From Halomonas sp. 707D7 (GTDB lineage: Bacteria; Pseudomonadota; Gammaproteobacteria; Pseudomonadales; Halomonadaceae), in contig NZ_JAMZBC010000008.1 in NCBI RefSeq assembly GCF_024158715.1, positions 1 through 45,035 on the forward strand: a stretch of DNA of 45,035 nt, written 5' to 3'. Shown here one piece after another: positions 40,212 to 45,035 of this stretch. Within the stretch, counting starts at the first letter, position 1; each line of letters begins with the position of its first letter. The notes beneath the pieces are model-generated. The model worked only from the letters and a program-made list of their open reading frames with translations, was not told the origin of the DNA and did no database searches. A program made the translations under genes and the position numbers.

Positions 40212-41315
40212 TCAGCGCCGCCGCACCCAGCCGCCCGCCTGCTGGGCGACGGCGCCGTCGAGCTCGAGCATGAGAAGCTCGCGCTGACACTCCGCCACGC
40301 TCCAACCGGTGTTCTGGACCAGCAGGTCGATCGGCGTGGGGATCGAGGTGAGCGCACCGAGAAGACCCGGCTCAGCGCCACCGGGCTCGGCGTCAGGCAC
40401 CGCCGGCGACGATGCCGAGGCCGCCGTGGGCAGAAACGCCGGCGCCCAGTGACCAAGCTCCGCGACGATGTCGTCGACGTGGCGCACCAGGGTGGCGCCG
40501 CTCTTGAGCAGCGACAGACAGCCCGTGGCCTGAACGTTGTGGATCGAGCCCGGCACGGCGAACAGCTCGCGCCCCTGCTCCAGCGCCAGCCGCGCGCTGA
40601 CCAGGGTGCCGCTCTTCTCCGTCGCCTCGATCACCAGGGTACCGAGCGAGAGCCCGGTGACGATACGGTTGCGGCGCGGAAAGAAGGCCGGGTGCGCCTG
40701 GGTGCCCGGCGGATGCTCGGCAAGGATCAGCGCCCGCGGAGTGCGGGCGAGGCGCTCGTAGAGGGTGCGATGGCGGGCCGGGTAGATCACGTCCACCCCA
40801 CAGCCGAGTACCGCCACCGTGGCACCGCCTTCGTCGAGCGCCGCCGTCTGGGCGAGAGCGTCCACGCCGAGCGCCATGCCACTGACCACGCACCAGCCGC
40901 GTCGGGAAAGCTCGGCGGCAAGCCCCCGGGCGTTGCCGGCGCCTTCGGCGGTCGGTCGGCGGGTGCCGTCCACCGCCAGGCTCGGGCCTTGAAGGGCCGC
41001 CAGATCCCCCAGCGCCCAGAGCACCGGCGGCGGGTCTGGCAGCTCGTCGAGAAGCGCGGGCCAGGCGGGGTGGCCTGGATGCAGCACGTGACGATCAGCG
41101 CCCCCTTCGCGCCAGCGTCGGGTGGCGTCGATACGCGCTTGCAGCGGGCTCGTTGCCGGGTGATCAAGCCACAGCCGCAAGGCGCTGGCCGCAGGGCCAG
41201 GAAGGGCCGCGAGCCATCCCAGCGGCCAGTCGAGGCGGCGACTGGCGAGGGCAGCGATGCGGTGAGCGCCCATGCCGGGAAGCGCCTCCACGGCGAGCCA
41301 TGCGTTCTCGTCCAT
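40212..41315 (-). CDS. dprA: DNA-processing protein DprA (Smf)
   Basis: 367 residues. DprA loads RecA on incoming single-stranded DNA in transformation. It has an N-terminal helical region (1-70), a Rossmann-like core with DGTRRPTAEG, VVSGMALGVDALAQTAAL, VAVLGCGVDVIYPARHRTLYERL and RRNRIVTGLS, and a C-terminal winged-helix domain (about 305-367, TPIDLLVQNTGWSVAECQRELLMLELDGAV). The usual VVGTRRP reads VDGTRRP here, a small change in the core loop. The ATG at 41315 has GGGAGG upstream. Confidence 0.96.
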   Translation of the reverse strand: MDENAWLAVEALPGMGAHRIAALASRRLDWPLGWLAALPGPAASALRLWLDHPATSPLQARIDATRRWREGGADRHVLHPGHPAWPALLDELPDPPPVLWALGDLAALQGPSLAVDGTRRPTAEGAGNARGLAAELSRRGWCVVSGMALGVDALAQTAALDEGGATVAVLGCGVDVIYPARHRTLYERLARTPRALILAEHPPGTQAHPAFFPRRNRIVTGLSLGTLVIEATEKSGTLVSARLALEQGRELFAVPGSIHNVQATGCLSLLKSGATLVRHVDDIVAELGHWAPAFLPTAASASSPAVPDAEPGGAEPGLLGALTSIPTPIDLLVQNTGWSVAECQRELLMLELDGAVAQQAGGWVRRR

Positions 41316-41357
41316 TTTCCCCTCCCTGCCTAGCGTCGATGATGCCTCGCGGTGATG

Positions 41358-42398
41358 CTAGCGAGACGGCGAGCGCACCTCGTCGCCGACCGCCAGCACG
41401 TTGGACACCCGCATCACCAGGGCATAGCTCACGGTGCTGTAGGGCTTGAACACCATGACCATGCCGCCCTGGGTGCCGGGCAGTTGCAGGCGCTCGCCGG
41501 TGCGCGGGTCGCTGACCACCTCGCCTAGCTGGTTCACCTCGAGCACGTGGCCGGGCTGCAGACCATCCTCGGTACCGAGATCGAGCGCGACCACCTGCAG
41601 CCGGCCGATGAAGCGAACCCCGCCGGGGGCGGCGATGATGTGACCGGCCACCGCCGACTGAGGCGCGCGAGGCTGGAAATCCTCGTCGAAGGCGACCTCC
41701 AGCGGCAGCAGGATGTCGTCGTTGCGCACCTCCTGCTGGGCGCGCAGCACCTCGACCCGGGCGATGTCGCCCTGCTGATCGAGACGCCGCCCCTCGCCGA
41801 CGTAGACCAGCTCGCGACCGAGCGGCGTGCCGTCGGTGCCCAGATACACCTCCCCCGGACGGTAGAAGCCCAGCGGCGTCTCTTCGGGAAGTCCGCCGCG
41901 CACGTAGAGCGTGTCGCCGGCGCCGCTGATCAAGCGTTGGTTCTCGCCGCCCACCACGTAGCCGAGCTCGTCGAGCGCCTCGCCCTGGGCCAGGAAGCGA
42001 TGCTCGCGCAGAAACGCCGCGACCACCTCGCGAGGCAGCGGCGCGATCGCCTCGCGGGTCGGGATGCGCCGCACCTGGGGCGAGAGCTTCACCACCGGGC
42101 GCCCACGCTCGAGCGCCAGGCACGGGGTACCGGCGCAGTCGCCCAGCACCAGGACGTCGCCGGGGTAGATGAGGTGCGGATTGTCGATCTGCGGGTTGTC
42201 CCGCCATAACGTGGGCCACTGCCAGGGGGCGTCGAGAAAGCGTGCCGCGATGTCCCACAGGGTGTCACCGCGCACCACCACGTAGCGCTCGGGGGCGTCG
42301 TCGCGCACGCGCTCCCAGGCCTGGGCGAGGCTGCCCGAAAGCATAACCCCCAGCAGCGCCGCGAGCGCGCCATGACGCAGGGACTTCTTGACGGCCAT
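41358..42398 (-). CDS. LysM-domain periplasmic protein
   Basis: 346 residues with a signal peptide (core ALAALLGVMLSGSLAQA, cleavage near 27) and one LysM peptidoglycan-binding domain (about 38-88, YVVVRGDTLWDIAARFL to NPHLIYPGDVLVL). A long C-terminal region of unknown fold follows (about 100-346). The same gene stands at the head of the dprA-tsaC-hemF-aroE cluster in pseudomonads. Its role is probably in the envelope and is not defined. GGGAG precedes the ATG. It is divergent from def, with about 200 bases of shared promoter region. Confidence 0.93.
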   Translation of the reverse strand: MAVKKSLRHGALAALLGVMLSGSLAQAWERVRDDAPERYVVVRGDTLWDIAARFLDAPWQWPTLWRDNPQIDNPHLIYPGDVLVLGDCAGTPCLALERGRPVVKLSPQVRRIPTREAIAPLPREVVAAFLREHRFLAQGEALDELGYVVGGENQRLISGAGDTLYVRGGLPEETPLGFYRPGEVYLGTDGTPLGRELVYVGEGRRLDQQGDIARVEVLRAQQEVRNDDILLPLEVAFDEDFQPRAPQSAVAGHIIAAPGGVRFIGRLQVVALDLGTEDGLQPGHVLEVNQLGEVVSDPRTGERLQLPGTQGGMVMVFKPYSTVSYALVMRVSNVLAVGDEVRSPSR

Positions 42399-42467
42399 AG
42401 GATCTCCCCGAAAACCTTGAAAGCGGCGCCAGGCCCGCTGCGCGCATGCCCAGAAGTGCCGTCGGCG

Positions 42468-42476
42468 TGGTATAAT
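42468..42476 (+). promoter_or_regulatory. extended -10 promoter upstream of def
   Basis: TGG followed by a perfect TATAAT, an extended -10 element, lies 122 bases before def in the lysM-def intergenic region. No clear -35 is seen at 16-18 bases, which extended -10 promoters can tolerate. The leader is long. Confidence 0.55.
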
Positions 42477-42598
42477 GACCTATAGTAAAGCACATCGCCG
42501 CGCCAACCCAACTTAGGCCGGCACGCGATCCCGGCGCGTACGCCGGCCGCCACCCAGACTTTCAGAATCCACGCTTTGATAACGGTGATTGCAACGCC

Positions 42599-43111
42599 AT
42601 GGCCAAACGTCCCATTCTCGAATTTCCCGATGAACGCCTGCGGACCAAGGCGCAACCGGTAGAGACCGTCGACGACGACATCCGCCAGCTCGTCGACGAC
42701 ATGCTGGAGACCATGTACGACGCCCGCGGCATCGGCCTTGCCGCCACCCAGATCGACGCTCACCGCCGCGTGGTGGTGATGGACGTCTCGGAAAACGGCA
42801 ACGAGCCTCTGGTGATGATCAACCCGCGCTACACGCCCATCGGCGAGGAGAAGGCGCCTCTGTCGGAAGGCTGCCTGTCGATTCCCGAGCAGTACGCCGA
42901 GGTGCCGCGCTTTCTGAAGGTCAAGCTCGAGGCGCTGGATCGCCACGGCGAAGCCTTCGAGCTCGAGGCCGAAGGCCTTCTCGCCCACTGCATCCAGCAC
43001 GAGTACGACCACCTCGAGGGGGTGCTGTTCGTCGACTACCTCTCGCCCCTGAAGCGCGAGCGCATCCAGAAGAAGATGCAAAAGCGCCACAAGCTGATGC
43101 AGGACGCCTGA
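42599..43111 (+). CDS. def: peptide deformylase
   Basis: A 170-residue metalloenzyme that removes the N-formyl group from nascent proteins. All three family motifs are present: GIGLAATQ (44-51), EGCLS with metal ligand C92, and HEYDH with H134, catalytic E135 and H138. It begins [15 protein letters not shown], as in the E. coli and Pseudomonas enzymes. The ribosome binding site is weak. fmt, which adds the formyl group, follows after a terminator-like hairpin. Confidence 0.98.
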   Translation: MAKRPILEFPDERLRTKAQPVETVDDDIRQLVDDMLETMYDARGIGLAATQIDAHRRVVVMDVSENGNEPLVMINPRYTPIGEEKAPLSEGCLSIPEQYAEVPRFLKVKLEALDRHGEAFELEAEGLLAHCIQHEYDHLEGVLFVDYLSPLKRERIQKKMQKRHKLMQDA

Positions 43112-43120
43112 GCGATCGAC

Positions 43121-43143
43121 AAGCCGCCTTCGGGCGGCTTTTT
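43121..43143 (+). terminator. rho-independent terminator or attenuator between def and fmt
   Basis: An 8-bp stem AAGCCGCC/GGCGGCTT with a stable TTCG loop, followed by TTT (five T in total), nine bases after the def stop. It could reduce read-through into fmt-rsmB. Confidence 0.8.
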
Positions 43144-43188
43144 GCGCTACGCCTCCCTTACTCAAACGTCCTTCGAACAGGTAGTCAC

Positions 43189-44169
43189 ATGTCGTCACTG
43201 CGCGTCGTCTTTGCAGGCACCCCTGAGTTCGCCCGGTCCCACCTCGCCGCCCTGCTGGAAAGCCGCCACCAGGTGGTGGGCGTCTACACCCAGCCCGACC
43301 GCCCCGCCGGGCGCGGGCGCAAGCTCACCCCGAGCCCGGTCAAGCAGCTGGCGCTCGAGCACGGCCTCACGGTCCACCAGCCGCCAAGCCTGAAGGAGCC
43401 CGCCGCCCAGGCGGCGCTTGCCGAGTTCGAGGCGGACATCATGGTGGTGGTCGCCTACGGGCTCCTGCTGCCCCAGGCGGTGCTCGACATACCGCGCCTT
43501 GGCTGCATCAACGTCCACGCCTCGCTCTTGCCGCGCTGGCGCGGCGCGGCACCCATCCAGCGCGCCATCGAGGCCGGCGACGCCGCCTCCGGGGTGACCA
43601 TCATGCAGATGGATGCGGGACTCGACACCGGCGACATGCTGCTCGAACGGCCAACGCCGATCACCGAGCACACCACCGGCGGCGCGCTGCACGACCAGCT
43701 GGCCGAAGAAGGGCCCCGGGCACTGATCGAGGTGCTCGACGCCTTCGCCGCCGGCACGGTGACGGCTACTCCCCAGCCCGAGGCCGGCGTGACCTACGCG
43801 GCCAAGCTCAGCAAGGCCGAAGCGGAGCTCGACTTTCGCCAGGGCGCCGAGACGCTGGCGCGACGCATCCGCGCCTTCAACCCTTGGCCTGTGGCCTGGT
43901 GCGCCCTGGGCGACGACCGCCTGCGCCTGCACATGGCAAGCGCCGAAGCGACCGGGCAGCCCGGCGCCGCGCCGGGCACGCTGCTCGAACACGGCGACGG
44001 GGCGCTGCGCATCGCCTGCGGCGAGCGCGGCGACGAGGTGCTGCGCGTGAGCCAGGCTCAGTTGCCCGGCGGCAAGGTCCTGCCGGTCAGCGCCCTGCTC
44101 AACTCGCGCCATGCGGGGCTGGTGCCCGGCAGTCGGCTGGGTCGTACGAGCGAAGGAGAAGCGTCATGA
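43189..44169 (+). CDS. fmt: methionyl-tRNA formyltransferase
   Basis: 326 residues. It formylates Met-tRNAfMet using 10-formyltetrahydrofolate. The N-terminal Rossmann domain has [16 protein letters not shown], the catalytic stretch [21 protein letters not shown] and [11 protein letters not shown], and the C-terminal OB-like tRNA-binding domain starts near residue 205. A CAGGTAG sequence precedes the ATG at 43189. Its stop overlaps the rsmB start (ATGA). The tail beyond residue 310 ([17 protein letters not shown]) is poorly conserved. Confidence 0.97.
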   Translation: MSSLRVVFAGTPEFARSHLAALLESRHQVVGVYTQPDRPAGRGRKLTPSPVKQLALEHGLTVHQPPSLKEPAAQAALAEFEADIMVVVAYGLLLPQAVLDIPRLGCINVHASLLPRWRGAAPIQRAIEAGDAASGVTIMQMDAGLDTGDMLLERPTPITEHTTGGALHDQLAEEGPRALIEVLDAFAAGTVTATPQPEAGVTYAAKLSKAEAELDFRQGAETLARRIRAFNPWPVAWCALGDDRLRLHMASAEATGQPGAAPGTLLEHGDGALRIACGERGDEVLRVSQAQLPGGKVLPVSALLNSRHAGLVPGSRLGRTSEGEAS

Positions 44170-45035
44170 GTGCGCGTCGTCCCCAGGAAGGCAGCGGCCA
44201 GGAAGTGCGCGCCGCCGCGGCCCGCGCGCTGGTGCCGGTGCTGAACGAGCAGGGTTCGCTTGCAGGCCTTGACGAGCACAGCGTGATCGCCCGCGATCGC
44301 GGCCTGCTCAAGGAGCTCTGCTTCGGCACCTGCCGGCGCCTGCCGCGCCTCGAGGCGCTCGCCGCGCGCCTGCTCAAGCAGCCGTTCAAGAAGCGCGACC
44401 GCGACGTTCACGCGCTGCTGCTGGTCGGCATCTATCAGCTGCTCTACATGCGCATTCCGCCCCACGCGGCGGTGGGCGAGACCGCTGGCGCGGCGCGGCT
44501 GCTCAAGAAGGAGTGGGCAACGCGAGTGCTCAACGGCTGCCTGCGCCGGCTGCAGCGCGAGCACGCCGAGCTCGAAGCCGAGGTGGATCGCGACGAAAGC
44601 GCCCGGCTTTCGCACCCGCAGTGGCTTCTGGACGCGCTGCGCAAGGCCTGGCCCGAACAGTGGTCCGACGTGGTGGAGGCCAACAACCAGCCCGGGCCGA
44701 TGACGCTGCGGGTCAACCAGCGCTTGGGCGATCGCGAGGCGTACCTGGCCAAACTGATGGATCTCGGCCTCGAGGCGCGCCTGTGTGCCCACGCCCCGGA
44801 CGGCATCACCCTAGAGACGCCCTGCGACGTCAGCGCCCTGCCGGGCTTCGACGACGGCCTGGTCAGCGTGCAGGACGAGGCGGCCCAGCTCTGCGCGACG
44901 CTGCTCGGCCCGGTGCTGGCCCCGCGCCCCGGCGCCCACGTGCTGGATGCCTGCGCTGCCCCCGGCGGCAAGACGGCGCACCTGCTCGAGCAGTTCGACA
45001 TCGCCCTGACGGCGCTGGACAGCGACAACCAGCGC
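44166..45035 (+). CDS. rsmB: 16S rRNA m5C967 methyltransferase RsmB (3' end cut by window edge)
   Basis: 290 codons are open to the window end, with the C-terminal third missing. The N-terminal NusB-like RNA-binding domain (about 10-140) has [40 protein letters not shown] and [18 protein letters not shown]. The methyltransferase domain follows with [15 protein letters not shown] and the SAM-binding motif [17 protein letters not shown]. The catalytic cysteines lie beyond the window. ATGA overlap couples it to fmt; def-fmt-rsmB is the standard gammaproteobacterial order. Confidence 0.96.
   Translation, partial: MSARRPQEGSGQEVRAAAARALVPVLNEQGSLAGLDEHSVIARDRGLLKELCFGTCRRLPRLEALAARLLKQPFKKRDRDVHALLLVGIYQLLYMRIPPHAAVGETAGAARLLKKEWATRVLNGCLRRLQREHAELEAEVDRDESARLSHPQWLLDALRKAWPEQWSDVVEANNQPGPMTLRVNQRLGDREAYLAKLMDLGLEARLCAHAPDGITLETPCDVSALPGFDDGLVSVQDEAAQLCATLLGPVLAPRPGAHVLDACAAPGGKTAHLLEQFDIALTALDSDNQR

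Overview
The window is a high-GC, densely coded gammaproteobacterial chromosome segment. Gene content and order (queA-tgt-yajC-secD-secF, suhB/trmJ-cysE-iscR-iscS, ndk-rlmN-pilW-rodZ-ispG-hisS-yfgM-bamB-der, and a lysM-dprA-tsaC-hemF-aroE cluster divergent from def-fmt-rsmB) match Pseudomonas/Halomonas-type genomes. Codon use and gene style suggest the Halomonadaceae. That assignment is inference from synteny and protein similarity recalled from memory; no search was run.

Layout. (1) 1-5258, minus strand: a translationally coupled condensin operon of the MksBEF/Wadjet-like type, in the order ATPase (mksB), mksE, kleisin (mksF, cut by the window edge). (2) 5448-7243: a HisC-like aminotransferase, a RidA-family protein and a tRNA-Leu(CAA) with an excellent promoter and terminator. 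(3) 7355-12911: queuosine tRNA modification (queA, tgt) and the SecDF-YajC translocase accessory operon, with a perfect 13-bp stem-loop just before secD. (4) 12993-17735: a suhB homologue that has lost most metal-binding residues, a frame-disrupted trmJ, cysE, and an abbreviated iron-sulfur operon (iscR-iscS-iscA) lacking iscU, hscB, hscA and fdx, with an IscS that also lacks the usual C-terminal tail. (5) 17887-27193: ndk, rlmN, pilW, rodZ, ispG, hisS, yfgM, bamB and der, a conserved housekeeping run closed by a strong terminator.

(6) 27347-34463: an iron-siderophore uptake island. It holds a periplasmic binding protein and two FecCD permeases (plus strand), a convergent TonB-dependent receptor, and a divergently transcribed ATPase followed by a sucrase/ferredoxin-like [2Fe-2S] protein that may release iron from the siderophore. 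Fur-box-like sequences lie in the receptor/ATPase intergenic region and possibly upstream of the binding protein. (7) 34566-36922: an unassigned lipoprotein, a DUF815 ATPase and an M48 lipoprotein metalloprotease. (8) 36929-45035: aroE, hemF, a DUF2236 protein, tsaC, dprA and a LysM protein on the minus strand, then def, fmt and the start of rsmB on the plus strand.

The features most worth attention are the co-occurring loss of iscU and of the IscS tail, the catalytically degenerate SuhB, the broken trmJ next to it, the B-E-F order of the condensin operon, and the Cys-for-His change at a predicted [2Fe-2S] ligand position in the sucrase/ferredoxin-like protein. No CRISPR array, insertion sequence, prophage or rRNA gene is visible. 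No gene-free stretch exceeds about 230 bases.
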